NCBI RefSeq assembly: GCF_947488515.1
Contig: NZ_CANKZF010000003.1
Coordinates: 496,001-560,000 of the forward strand
DNA from: an uncultured Nocardioides sp.
Lineage (GTDB): Bacteria; Actinomycetota; Actinomycetes; Propionibacteriales; Nocardioidaceae
Direction: 5' to 3'
Length of the DNA stretch: 64,000 bases
Within the stretch, counting starts at the first letter, position 1; every line of letters begins with the position of its first letter. The translations under genes were made by a program, and so were the position numbers. This document shows positions 29,762-39,334 of this stretch, piece by piece. The notes beneath the pieces are model-generated. The model was given only the letters and a program-made list of their open reading frames with translations. It was not told the DNA's origin and did no database searches.

Positions 29762-29830
29762 GATCCGCACCGTCGGGATCCCCGTCCGACGCCCGTCCGA
29801 CCCTCGTCCGACCCCAGAAGGATCGCTTTC

Positions 29831-30154
29831 GTGGCCTTGCCCCCTCTGACGCCCGAGCAGCGCCAGGCAGCCCTCGACAAGGCTGCGGCCTCCCGACGCG
29901 AGCGGGCCGAGGTGAAGAACCGCCTCAAGAACTCCGGCGGCTCGATCGTCGACGTGCTGCACGAGGGCCAGACCAACGAGGTCATCGGCAAGATGCGCGT
30001 CGTCGAGCTCCTCCAGTCGGTGCCCGGCCTGGGCCGGGTGCGAGCCCGCCAGGTGATGGAGCGGCTCAACATCGCCGAGAGCCGCCGCGTGCGCGGGCTG
30101 GGCGTCAAGCAGGTCGCTGCGCTCGAGCGTGAGTTCGGCCCCGACGCCTCGTGA
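29831..30154 (+). CDS. mihF: integration host factor, actinobacterial type (mIHF)
   Basis: A 107-residue nucleoid protein that bends DNA and is essential in mycobacteria. It lacks the HU/IHF fold; it has an N-terminal helix (PEQRQAALDKAAASRRERAEVK) followed by a helix-two-turn-helix DNA-binding part, IGKMRVVELLQSVPGLGRVRARQVMERLNI, whose GLGRVRA segment matches helix-hairpin-helix proteins. GTG 29831 has GAAGGA 6 nt upstream. It is followed by gmk with a 4-bp overlap, as in Mycobacterium and Streptomyces. Confidence 0.95.
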   Translation: MALPPLTPEQRQAALDKAAASRRERAEVKNRLKNSGGSIVDVLHEGQTNEVIGKMRVVELLQSVPGLGRVRARQVMERLNIAESRRVRGLGVKQVAALEREFGPDAS

Positions 30155-30774
30155 CCCACACCGCTGAGACTCCTGCGGCCGGCTCGACCGGCAACACCCC
30201 CACCCGCTCCCGGCTGATCGTCCTGGCCGGCCCCACGGCCGTGGGCAAGGGCACCGTCGCCGCCGCCGTCCGCGAGACACACCCGGAGGTGTGGCTCTCG
30301 GTCTCGGCCACCACGCGCAAGCCGCGACCCGGGGAGGAGAACGGCGTCCACTACTGGTTCGTCTCCGACGAGGAGTTCGACGCCATGGTCGAGAAGGGTG
30401 ACCTGCTCGAGTGGGCGGTCGTGCACAAGGCCGCGCGCTACGGCACCCCCCGCGGCCCCGTCGACCTCGCCCTCGCGTCCGGCCAGCCGGCGATGCTGGA
30501 GATCGACCTGCAGGGCGCCCGGCAGGTGCGCGAGACGATGCCCGAGGCGTTGTTCGTCTTCCTCAAGCCGCCGTCGTGGGACGAGCTCGTACGCCGCCTC
30601 GTCGGCCGCGGCACCGAGACCGAGGCCGAGCGGGAGCGCCGTCTCGAGACCGCGCGGGCCGAGCTGGCCGCCGAGAGCGAGTTCGACGTCACCATCGTCA
30701 ACCACGAAGTTCACGCCGCTGCCGACGAGTTGGTAACCTTGATGGTTGGACCTGCTCCATCCACATCTGACTAG
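30151..30774 (+). CDS. gmk: guanylate kinase
   Basis: A 207-residue kinase that makes GDP from GMP and ATP. The P-loop is GPTAVGKGT at about residues 27-35 (Thr and Ala in place of the common Ser and Gly), the GMP-binding segment is SATTRKPRPGEENGVHYWFVS, and LEIDLQGARQVRE and the lid REAELAAES-like ETARAELAAESEFD follow. It has an unconserved N-terminal tail of about 20 residues (MTHTAETPAAGSTGN). GTG 30151 overlaps mihF. The mihF-gmk-rpoZ order is conserved in actinomycetes. Confidence 0.96.
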   Translation: MTHTAETPAAGSTGNTPTRSRLIVLAGPTAVGKGTVAAAVRETHPEVWLSVSATTRKPRPGEENGVHYWFVSDEEFDAMVEKGDLLEWAVVHKAARYGTPRGPVDLALASGQPAMLEIDLQGARQVRETMPEALFVFLKPPSWDELVRRLVGRGTETEAERERRLETARAELAAESEFDVTIVNHEVHAAADELVTLMVGPAPSTSD

Positions 30775-30789
30775 CGAGGCACCCACACC

Positions 30790-31101
30790 GTGGCTTCTCC
30801 CACCATCGCCGCCGAGGGCGTGACCAACCCCTCGATCGACGACCTGCTCACCAAGACCGACAGCAAGTACAAGCTGGTGCTCTACAGCGCCCAGCGTGCC
30901 CGCCAGATCAACGCCTACTACTCCCAGCTCGGCGAGGGCCTGCTGGAGTACGTCGGCCCGCTCGTCGACACCCACGTCCAGGAGAAGCCGCTCTCGATCG
31001 CGCTCCGCGAGATCAACGACGACCTCCTGACCTGCGAGGACATCGACCCCGCCGCCGAGGCCGCCGCCGCTGAGGCTGCTGCCGGCGACGCCACGGAGTG
31101 A
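30790..31101 (+). CDS. rpoZ: RNA polymerase omega subunit
   Basis: A 103-residue subunit that helps fold and hold the beta-prime subunit of RNA polymerase. The conserved core is SIDDLLTKTDSKYKLVLYSAQRARQI, and KPLSIALREINDDLL follows. The acidic Ala-rich tail (AAEAAAAEAAAGDATE) is typical of actinobacterial omega. GTG 30790 lies 15 bp after gmk. Confidence 0.96.
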   Translation: MASPTIAAEGVTNPSIDDLLTKTDSKYKLVLYSAQRARQINAYYSQLGEGLLEYVGPLVDTHVQEKPLSIALREINDDLLTCEDIDPAAEAAAAEAAAGDATE

Positions 31102-31114
31102 CGCGAGCCTCCCG

Positions 31115-32332
31115 ATGACCGTGAGGGTCGTCCTGGGGGTCTCCGGCGGCATCGCGGCCTACAAGGCCTGTGAGCTCCTCCGCCGGTTCACCGAGTCGGG
31201 GCACGACGTCACCGTCGTGCCCACGGCGTCGGCGCTGAAGTTCATCGGCGCCCCGACGTGGTCCGCCCTGTCGGGCAAGCCCGTCGCCACCGACGTGTGG
31301 ACCGACGTCCACGCCGTGCCCCACGTCCACATCGGCCAGCAGGCCGACGTGGTCGTGGTCGCACCGGCGACCGCCGACCTCCTCGCCCGCGCGGCGCACG
31401 GCCTGGCCGACGACCTCCTCACCAACACGCTCCTCACGGCGCGCTGCCCGGTGGTCTTCGCCCCGGCGATGCACACCGAGATGTGGGAGCACCCGGCCAC
31501 GCAGGCCAACGTCGCCACCCTCCGCGACCGCGGGGCGATCGTCATCGAGCCCGCCGTCGGCCGCCTCACCGGCGCCGACACCGGCAAGGGCCGCCTGCCG
31601 GAGCCCGCCGAGATCTACGAGCTGGTGCGCGGCCTGCTCGACCGTGACCCCGACATGACCCAGGACCTCGCTGGTCGCAAGGTGGTCGTCTCCGCCGGCG
31701 GCACCCGCGAGTACCTCGACCCGGTCCGGTTCCTCGGCAACCGGTCCTCCGGGCTCCAGGGCTACGCCCTCGCCCGGGCCGCGGCCTCGAGGGGCGCCCA
31801 CGTCACGCTCGTCAGCGCCAACGTGACCCTGCCCGACCCGGCCGGCGTCAACGTCGTACGCGTCGAGACGACCGAGCAGCTGCGCGAGGCGGTCGTCGGC
31901 GCGACCGCCACCGCCGACGCGGTCGTGATGGCCGCGGCGCCCGCCGACTTCCGGCCCACGGCGGTCAGCGAGGCCAAGATCAAGAAGGCGGACGACGGGT
32001 CCGCGCCGGCCATCGAGCTGGCGCAGAACCCCGACATCCTCGCCGAGATATCCCACGACCGGGTCCGCGAGGACGCCGTCATCGTGGGGTTCGCCGCCGA
32101 GACCGGCGACGCCACCGGCTCGGTGCTCGACCTCGGGCGCGCCAAGCTGGCCCGCAAGGGCTGCGACCTCCTCGTCGTCAACGACGTCAGCGGGGGAGCG
32201 GTCTTCGGCAGCGCCGACAACGAGGCGGTCGTCCTGGCCGCCGACGGAGGCGCCGTCGAGGTCCCGCGCGGGTCCAAGACCGCGCTCGCCCACGTCATCT
32301 GGGACGAGGTCGCCCGGCGATTCGCCGGCTGA
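31115..32332 (+). CDS. coaBC: bifunctional phosphopantothenoylcysteine decarboxylase / phosphopantothenate-cysteine ligase
   Basis: A 405-residue flavoenzyme for two steps of coenzyme A synthesis. CoaC (about 1-185) has GVSGGIAAYKACELLRRF for FMN binding, the catalytic His in VHAVPHVHIGQQ, and CPVVFAPAMHTEMWEHP with the PAMHTEMW substrate clamp. CoaB (about 190-405) starts AGRKVVVSAGGTREYLDPVR and has the LVVNDVSGGAVFGS loop. Start ATG 31115 lies 13 bp after rpoZ. It supplies CoA to the acyl-CoA pathways elsewhere in the window. Confidence 0.96.
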   Translation: MTVRVVLGVSGGIAAYKACELLRRFTESGHDVTVVPTASALKFIGAPTWSALSGKPVATDVWTDVHAVPHVHIGQQADVVVVAPATADLLARAAHGLADDLLTNTLLTARCPVVFAPAMHTEMWEHPATQANVATLRDRGAIVIEPAVGRLTGADTGKGRLPEPAEIYELVRGLLDRDPDMTQDLAGRKVVVSAGGTREYLDPVRFLGNRSSGLQGYALARAAASRGAHVTLVSANVTLPDPAGVNVVRVETTEQLREAVVGATATADAVVMAAAPADFRPTAVSEAKIKKADDGSAPAIELAQNPDILAEISHDRVREDAVIVGFAAETGDATGSVLDLGRAKLARKGCDLLVVNDVSGGAVFGSADNEAVVLAADGGAVEVPRGSKTALAHVIWDEVARRFAG

Positions 32333-32402
32333 TACACGCGTCCCGGATGCTGGTCGACAGGTACGTTTCATCCGACCGTTCCAAAGAAGAATCGAGAGCA
32401 CC

Positions 32403-33605
<1,203 letters not shown>

Positions 33606-33636
33606 CCGCCGTCCCTCGGTTCCCGCCGCTGTCGGA

Positions 33637-33656
33637 GTCCCCGCTCGAGCGGGGAC
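33637..33656 (+). terminator. terminator-like palindrome after metK
   Basis: A perfect 20-bp palindrome with arms GTCCCCGCTC and GAGCGGGGAC, 31 bp after the metK stop, followed by TTCGTCACTT. It is a likely intrinsic terminator. Confidence 0.75.
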
Positions 33657-33746
33657 TTCGTCACTTGGAGGCCGTTGCAACCCCCTCCAGGTGTCAGACT
33701 CGCCCTCCAAGTCCGGCTGTCGGGGCGCGCTGACAGAATCGGCCGC

Positions 33747-35756
33747 ATGACGTCCCACGAAGCCCCGGAAGCCGAGATGCTTCCGGGGCTTCGTGCTGCC
33801 GTCGACGACGCCAGGGCCAAGGCGGCCGCCACCCGGCGGCGCACGGCAGCGCAGTGGCAGCCTGCCGAGATCGACCCCGTCGCGAGGGTGCTCGTCGACA
33901 TCGCGCTGGCCCACCTCGACCGGCCGTTCGACTATGCCGTCCCGACGGCGATGGCGGAGACCGCGGTCCCGGGCGCGCGGGTCAAGGTGCGCTTCGCCGG
34001 CCAGGACGTCGACGGCTACGTCGTCGAGCGCACGAGCCACACCGACCACACCGGCAACCTCCAGCCGCTGCGGCGCGTGGTGAGCGCCGAGCCGGTGCTC
34101 GCGCCGGAGGTGGTCGAGCTGAGCGAGACCCTGGCCCGGAGGTACGCCGGTGCGCGGTCCGACGTGCTCCGCCTCGCCGTCCCGCCCCGCCACGCGGCCA
34201 CGGAGAAGGCCGCGTCCGAGCGCGCACCCGAGCCGCCGTCGGTCCAGGCGCCCACGACCTGGTCCGAGGTCGAGCACGCCGACGCCTACCTCCGCCACCT
34301 CGCCTCCGGCGGATCGCCGCGCGCGGTGTGGGCGGCCGCCCCGGGCGACGACTGGCCCGCGATGGTCGCCGAGGCCGTGGCGACGACGTACGCCGCCGGG
34401 CGTGGCGCGCTCGTCTGCGTCCCGGACCGGCGTGACGTCGCCCGGGTCGACGCCGCCCTCGCTGACCGTCTGGGGGAGGGACACCACGTCTGCCTGACCG
34501 CTGAGGGCGGCCCGGCTGCGCGCTACCGCGACTTCCTGGCCGTGTCCCGGGGAGCGCGGCGGATCGTCGTCGGCACCCGCTCCGCCGCCTTCGCGCCCGT
34601 GCACGACCTCGGGCTCGTGGTGCTGTGGGACGACGGCGACGACCTCCACGCCGAGCCGCGCGCGCCCTACCCGCACACCCGCGAGGTGCTCCTCGTCCGC
34701 GCCGAGCAGCAGGGGACGGCGGCGCTCCTCGGTGGTGTGGCCCGCACCCCGGAGGCGGAGCAGCTGGTCGCCACCGGTTGGGCACACGAGCTGGCGGTAC
34801 CCCGCGAGGTGCTGCGACGGCGGGCCCGCGTCGAGGCGGTGCCGGCCGAGGACCGCTCCGTCGGCACCCGCATCCCGCGCGCCGCCTACGACGCCATCCG
34901 GCGCGGTCTCACCACCGGGCCGGTGCTCGTGCAGACGCCGCGTGCCGGCTACGCCGCGTCGCTGGCCTGCGACACCTGCCGCGCCCCCGCCCGGTGCACC
35001 GTCTGCACCGGACCGCTCGTGGTGGACGGACCCGCGGTGCCGCCGCACTGCCGGTGGTGCGGCCACGTCGAGTCGGCCTGGGCGTGCGCCACGTGCGGTG
35101 GCCACGGCCTGCGCGCGCCGGTGCGGGGCGAGGCACGCACCGCTGAGGAGCTGGGCCGGATGTTCCCCGGCACCACCGTCCGCAGCTCCAGCGGCGAGCG
35201 GGTCGTCGACCGGGTCGGCGAGTCGGCCGACCTCGTGGTCGCGACCGTCGGCGCCGAGCCCGTCGCCGAGGCGGGCTACGCCGCCGTGATCGTCCTCGAC
35301 ACCTGGTTGAGCCTGGCGCGCGACGACCTGCGGGCGGCCGAGGAGGCCCTGCGCAGGTGGATCAACGCGGCAGCCCTCGTGCGGCCCGGCGGCCACGTCG
35401 TGGCCGTGGGCGACCCGGCCCACCCCGCGCTGCAGGCCCTCGTGCGGTGGGACCCGACCGGCTTCGCCCGTCGGGAGGCCCAGGAGCGCTCGCAGGCCCA
35501 CCTCCCGCCGGCGGCCCGGCTCGCGACGGTCACGGGTGACCTCGGGGCGCTCGACGACGTCCTCCACCTCGTCGACCTCCCTGCCGGTGCCGAGGTGCTC
35601 GGTCCGGTCCCGGTCGACGACGAGCACCGGGTCCTGCTGCGCGTGCCGCGGTCCAGCGGGGAGGCGCTCTCCCGCTCGCTCGGCGACCTCCAACGGGTGC
35701 GCTCGGCCCGCAAGCTCGACCCCGTCCGGATCCAGGTCGACCCCCTGACCATCTGA
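33747..35756 (+). CDS. priA: primosomal protein N' homologue, probably without helicase activity
   Basis: A protein of about 669 residues homologous to PriA. It keeps the N-terminal DNA-binding part (VDIALAHLDRPFDYAVP) and the zinc-binding cysteine block CDTCRAPARCTVC, CRWCG and CATCG. The helicase motifs are lost: the Walker A position reads AAPGDDWP instead of GxTGSGKT, and the DEAH position is WDDGDD. This degeneration is usual in actinobacterial PriA. The start is uncertain: ATG 33747 is used here; ATG 33777 or a GTG near 33888 are possible, and a strong hairpin covers 33756-33795. It stands between metK and def as in mycobacteria. Confidence 0.85.
   Translation: MTSHEAPEAEMLPGLRAAVDDARAKAAATRRRTAAQWQPAEIDPVARVLVDIALAHLDRPFDYAVPTAMAETAVPGARVKVRFAGQDVDGYVVERTSHTDHTGNLQPLRRVVSAEPVLAPEVVELSETLARRYAGARSDVLRLAVPPRHAATEKAASERAPEPPSVQAPTTWSEVEHADAYLRHLASGGSPRAVWAAAPGDDWPAMVAEAVATTYAAGRGALVCVPDRRDVARVDAALADRLGEGHHVCLTAEGGPAARYRDFLAVSRGARRIVVGTRSAAFAPVHDLGLVVLWDDGDDLHAEPRAPYPHTREVLLVRAEQQGTAALLGGVARTPEAEQLVATGWAHELAVPREVLRRRARVEAVPAEDRSVGTRIPRAAYDAIRRGLTTGPVLVQTPRAGYAASLACDTCRAPARCTVCTGPLVVDGPAVPPHCRWCGHVESAWACATCGGHGLRAPVRGEARTAEELGRMFPGTTVRSSSGERVVDRVGESADLVVATVGAEPVAEAGYAAVIVLDTWLSLARDDLRAAEEALRRWINAAALVRPGGHVVAVGDPAHPALQALVRWDPTGFARREAQERSQAHLPPAARLATVTGDLGALDDVLHLVDLPAGAEVLGPVPVDDEHRVLLRVPRSSGEALSRSLGDLQRVRSARKLDPVRIQVDPLTI
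33756..33795. repeat. 17-bp perfect inverted repeat at the priA 5' end
   Basis: CACGAAGCCCCGGAAGC (33756-33772) is mirrored at 33779-33795 with a 6-nt loop. It spans codons 4-16 of the longest likely priA reading. It may be a second metK terminator, in which case priA starts downstream, or a structure that limits priA translation. Confidence 0.7.
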
Positions 35757-35806
35757 GCGGGCTGCCCCGGCGACCGGCCGCCATGACGTCACCGCGGGCG
35801 CCTCCC

Positions 35807-35812
35807 TAGACT
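35807..35812 (+). promoter_or_regulatory. -10 box TAGACT upstream of def
   Basis: TAGACT lies 67 bp upstream of the def GTG. It is a plausible promoter for def-fmt-yjbR-rsmB; no clear -35 is seen. Confidence 0.35.
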
Positions 35813-35879
35813 TGACCACTGCCCGATCGACCCCGCCCAGACCTGACCCAGACCGCGTCCAACCGAGCGAAGGAGCTCC

Positions 35880-36425
35880 GTGGCCGTCCAGCCCATCCGT
35901 CTCTTCGGTGACCCCGTGCTCCGCCAGCGCGCGGTCGAGGTCGACGACTTCGACCGCGAGGTCCGCCAGCTCGTCACCGACCTGACCGACACGATGCTCG
36001 CCGCTCCCGGCGCCGGCCTCGCGGCGCCGCAGATCGGCGTGGGCCTGCGGGTCTTCACCTGGAACGTCCACGGCGAGGTCGGCCACCTGGTCAACCCCTC
36101 CCTCGAGCTCTCCGACGAGACCCAGGACGGGGCGGAGGGCTGCCTCTCGCTCCCGGAGCTGACCTACGACTGCCTCCGGGCGCTGTCGGTCGTCGCGACC
36201 GGCTTCGACATGTACGGCGACCCGCAGCGGATCGAGGCGTCGGAGCTGCTGGCCCGTGCCATGCAGCACGAGACCGACCACCTCGACGGGGTCCTCTTCA
36301 TCGACAAGCTCGACACGGCCGCGCGCAAGGCGGCGATGAAGGAGATCCGCGAGTCCGAGTGGTTCGGTCTCGAGCAGCCGACGGTCCGGTTCAGCCCCCA
36401 CCCGACGAACGGATTCGCCCGATGA
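35880..36425 (+). CDS. def: peptide deformylase
   Basis: A 181-residue metalloenzyme that removes the formyl group from new polypeptides. The three motifs are intact: GAGLAAPQIGV (motif 1, about residues 45-55), EGCLSLPE (motif 2, metal Cys) and QHETDHLDG (motif 3, two metal His and catalytic Glu). GTG 35880 has GAAGGAG 7 nt upstream. It is followed 13 bp later by fmt, which adds the formyl group to initiator tRNA, the usual functional pair. Confidence 0.96.
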   Translation: MAVQPIRLFGDPVLRQRAVEVDDFDREVRQLVTDLTDTMLAAPGAGLAAPQIGVGLRVFTWNVHGEVGHLVNPSLELSDETQDGAEGCLSLPELTYDCLRALSVVATGFDMYGDPQRIEASELLARAMQHETDHLDGVLFIDKLDTAARKAAMKEIRESEWFGLEQPTVRFSPHPTNGFAR

Positions 36426-36438
36426 AGGTCCCCAGCTG

Positions 36439-37380
36439 ATGCGCGTCGTCTTCGCCGGCACCCCCGAGGTCGCCGTGCCCGCGCTCGACGCGATCGCCGA
36501 GAGCCGCCACGAGCTCGTCGGCGTCGTCACCCGACCCGATGCCCCGAGCGGGCGGGGCCGCAAGCTGGTCGCCAGCCCGGTCGCCCAGCGCGCGGAGGAG
36601 CTCGGCGTACCCGTCCTCAAGCCCGAGCACCCGCGCGACCCGGACTTCCAGCAGGAGCTCGCCGCCCTCCGACCCGACGCCTGCCCGGTCGTGGCCTACG
36701 GCGCCCTGCTCCCGCAGTCGGCGCTCGACCTGGTGCCGCACGGCTGGATCAACCTGCACTTCTCGGTGCTCCCGTCCTGGCGCGGCGCCGCGCCCGTGCA
36801 GCACTCGCTCTGGGCCGGCGACGAGGTCACCGGCGCGACGACGTTCCGGATCGTCAAGGCCCTCGACGCCGGACCGGTCTTCGGGGTGATGACCGAGCGG
36901 GTGCGGCCCACCGACACCGCCGGCGACCTCCTCGCGCGCCTGGCCGAAGGGGGAGCGGGCCTGCTCGTGCAGACCCTCGACGGGATCGAGGACGGCACCC
37001 TCGAGGCGCGCGAGCAGCAGGCGGAGGGCGTCTCGTTCGCGCCCAAGATCCTCGTCGAGGACGCCCGCATCGACTGGAACTGCCCGGCGGTCGCCATCGA
37101 CCGGCAGGTGCGCGCCTGCGACCCTGCCCCCGGTGCGTGGAGCATCTTCGAGGGCGAGCGGATCAAGATCGGGCCGCTGCGCCCGGTCGACCGGGAGTCG
37201 CTGGCCCCGGGCGTCCTCGAGGTCACCAAGAACGCCGTCTTCATCGGCACCGCCACCACGCCCGTCGAGCTCGGTCAGGTCAAGGCCTTCGGCAAGAAGC
37301 AGATGTCTGCGGCCGACTGGGCTCGTGGGGTGCGCCTCGAGTCGGGCGTCCGCCTCGGCGAGCAGGACGCCCGCTCGTGA
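36439..37380 (+). CDS. fmt: methionyl-tRNA formyltransferase
   Basis: A 313-residue enzyme that formylates Met-tRNA(fMet) with 10-formyl-THF. The catalytic region is WINLHFSVLPSWRGAAPVQHSLWAGDEVTGAT, with Asn, His and Asp in place; VASPVAQRAEELG and the C-terminal OB-like tRNA-binding domain (VKAFGKKQMSAADWARG) follow. ATG 36439. Its stop overlaps the GTG of the YjbR gene. Confidence 0.97.
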   Translation: MRVVFAGTPEVAVPALDAIAESRHELVGVVTRPDAPSGRGRKLVASPVAQRAEELGVPVLKPEHPRDPDFQQELAALRPDACPVVAYGALLPQSALDLVPHGWINLHFSVLPSWRGAAPVQHSLWAGDEVTGATTFRIVKALDAGPVFGVMTERVRPTDTAGDLLARLAEGGAGLLVQTLDGIEDGTLEAREQQAEGVSFAPKILVEDARIDWNCPAVAIDRQVRACDPAPGAWSIFEGERIKIGPLRPVDRESLAPGVLEVTKNAVFIGTATTPVELGQVKAFGKKQMSAADWARGVRLESGVRLGEQDARS

Positions 37381-37790
37381 GCCGGCCAGCTCGTCCGGAG
37401 GACGTCGACGAGATCTGCGGCGGCCTGCCGGAGACCGAGCTCGGGATCTCCTGGGGCGACCGGCCGACCTGGAAGGTGCCCCGCGGCGACAAGGGCAAGG
37501 GGTTCGTCCTCTACCGCGCGCCGCACAAGTCGGCCGTCGACCCCGACACGGGGGAGATGTACGACGACCTGGTCGTGATCACCACGCCGACCGAGGTGGA
37601 GAAGCAGGCGCTGGTCGCGGACGAGTCGACGCCGTTCTTCACCATCGACCACTTCAAGGGCTATGCCGCCGTGCTCGTGCAGCAGTCGCGGCTCGGCGAG
37701 ATCGGCCGCGACGAGCTGGAGGAGATCATCACCGACGCCTGGGCGGCGAAGGCGCCGAAGAAGCTCGTGCGGGAGCACCTCGGTGAGTGA
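37377..37790 (+). CDS. MmcQ/YjbR-family DNA-binding-like protein, copy 1
   Basis: A 137-residue protein with the YjbR (double-wing DNA-binding) fold: CGGLPETELGISWGDRPTWKV, KGFVLYRAPHKSAVDPDTGE, FFTIDHFKGYAAVLVQ and the C-terminal helix ELEEIITDAWAAKAPKKLV. Function is unknown; the family has been proposed to bind DNA. A paralogue of the same length lies at 43142-43555. GTG 37377 overlaps fmt by 4 bp, and rsmB begins inside its 3' end, so it belongs to the def-fmt-rsmB operon. Confidence 0.85.
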   Translation: MSRPARPEDVDEICGGLPETELGISWGDRPTWKVPRGDKGKGFVLYRAPHKSAVDPDTGEMYDDLVVITTPTEVEKQALVADESTPFFTIDHFKGYAAVLVQQSRLGEIGRDELEEIITDAWAAKAPKKLVREHLGE

Positions 37791-39108
37791 TCGCCGCCCC
37801 CCGGTCGACAAGGCTCGCCGCGCGGCGCTCGACGTGCTCACCGCCGTGCGCACCGACGACGCCTACGCCAACCTCGTGCTCCCGCAGGTCCTGCGCAAGC
37901 ACGGGCTCACCGGCCGCGACGCCGCGCTGGCCACCGAGCTCTCGTCCGGGGCGATCCGGATGCACGGGCTGTACGACGCCGTGATCGACGCCTGCCTCAC
38001 CAAGCCGCGCCTCCAGCCCGAGGTGCGCGACGTGCTGCGACTGGGCACGCACCAGCTGCTCTCGATGCGGGTGCCCGACCACGCCGCGATCTCGACCAGC
38101 GTCGACCTCGTCCGCGCCACCGTCGGCCGGGGTCCGGCCGGCCTGGTCAACGCCGTCCTGCGCACGATCAGCCGGCGCGACCTCGCCGGATGGGTCGACG
38201 AGGTCGCACCCGACCAGCAGGCCGACCCGTACGCCCACCTCGCCGTCGCCCGGTCCCACCCCCGCTGGGTCGTCGCGGCGCTGGGGGAGGCGCTGGCCGC
38301 GTCCGTCGGCAGCGACGAGGAGCTCGGCGCGCTGCTGGAGGCCGACAACGCCCCGCCGCGGGTCACGCTGGTCGCCCGCCCCGGCATGTCGACCGTCGAG
38401 GAGCTCGAGGCCGCCGGCGGCACCCGCACCGGCCGGTCGCCGTACGCCGTGACCCTGGCCGGCGGCGACCCGTCCGCCGTCCCCGCGGTCGCCGAGGGAC
38501 GCGCCGGGGTCCAGGACGAGGGGTCCCAGGTCGTCGCGCTCGCGCTCGCCGATGCCCCGCTGGACGGCCGCGACGAGCGGTGGCTCGACATGTGCGCCGG
38601 GCCGGGGGGCAAGGCCGCGCTGCTGGCGGCGCTCGCCGCCCAGCGCGGGGCCGTGCTCGTCGCCAACGAGCGGCAGCCGCACCGGGCCACGCTGGTCGCG
38701 TCCGCGCTGCGTGCCACGCCGGAAGGCGCCGCGCAGGTGCTCGCCGGCGACGGCATGCGCCCCGCCTGGCTCCCCGGCACCTTCGACCGGGTGCTGGTCG
38801 ACGCGCCGTGCTCGGGGCTCGGCGCACTCCGACGACGTCCCGAGTCGCGCTGGCGTCGTACGCCCGAGGACGTCGAGGAGCTCGTCGGGATCCAGCAGGT
38901 GCTGCTCGACTCGGCGCTGGAGTCGGTGCGACCGGGCGGCGTGGTGGTCTACGCGACCTGCTCGCCCGTGGTCGCGGAGACCAGCGACGTCGTACGGGCC
39001 GTGCTCGCCCGCCGCGGCGACACCGACGAGGTGGACCGCCTCCAGCTGTGGCCGCACCGCGACGGCACCGACGCGATGTTCGCGGCCACCCTGCGCCGAC
39101 GGGCCTGA
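37783..39108 (+). CDS. rsmB: 16S rRNA (cytosine-967-C5)-methyltransferase
   Basis: A 441-residue RNA methyltransferase. The N-terminal NusB-like domain (about 1-150) has ARRAALDVLTAVRTDDAYANLVLP. The catalytic domain has the SAM motif DMCAGPGGKAALLAALAA, the first Cys in VDAPCSGLGALRRRPESRW and the second in VVYATCSPV, the two-cysteine pattern of RNA m5C enzymes. GTG 37783 overlaps the YjbR gene by 8 bp. The order fmt-fmu-rpe resembles M. tuberculosis Rv1406-Rv1408, although rpe lies further away here. Confidence 0.95.
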   Translation: MSDRRPPVDKARRAALDVLTAVRTDDAYANLVLPQVLRKHGLTGRDAALATELSSGAIRMHGLYDAVIDACLTKPRLQPEVRDVLRLGTHQLLSMRVPDHAAISTSVDLVRATVGRGPAGLVNAVLRTISRRDLAGWVDEVAPDQQADPYAHLAVARSHPRWVVAALGEALAASVGSDEELGALLEADNAPPRVTLVARPGMSTVEELEAAGGTRTGRSPYAVTLAGGDPSAVPAVAEGRAGVQDEGSQVVALALADAPLDGRDERWLDMCAGPGGKAALLAALAAQRGAVLVANERQPHRATLVASALRATPEGAAQVLAGDGMRPAWLPGTFDRVLVDAPCSGLGALRRRPESRWRRTPEDVEELVGIQQVLLDSALESVRPGGVVVYATCSPVVAETSDVVRAVLARRGDTDEVDRLQLWPHRDGTDAMFAATLRRRA

Positions 39109-39139
39109 CCCGGAGGGGGCACCGTCAGTCGTCCTGCAG

Positions 39140-39190
39140 GTGGCGGCAGACAGCGTGCGAAGGCCACTCGGGGCTGCGATGTGCCGCCAC
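39140..39190. repeat. 51-bp hairpin element, copy 2
   Basis: GTGGCGGCA (39140-39148) faces TGCCGCCAC (39182-39190). Length, arms and interior ends match the element at 15910-15960. It fills part of the 226-bp gap between rsmB and the secreted-protein gene and could end the rsmB transcript. Confidence 0.65.
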
Positions 39191-39334
39191 CCTCAGGGGC
39201 TCAGATGGAGCGCATCGGCCACCAATTGGGGTGACTTCCGCGCCTGGGCGGTTCACATCCTTTGCTCTGACCAGCATGATGGACTCAGCTCGGCGCACCG
39301 GAGGGGTGTGCCGTGTCACGGGGAGCAGGAATCC

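Noticed and set aside
32333..32402. SAM riboswitch upstream of metK
   Set aside because: The 70-bp leader is too short for SAM-I or SAM-IV and I cannot find their conserved cores; only short GGATG/CATCC and GGTCG/CGACC pairings are present.
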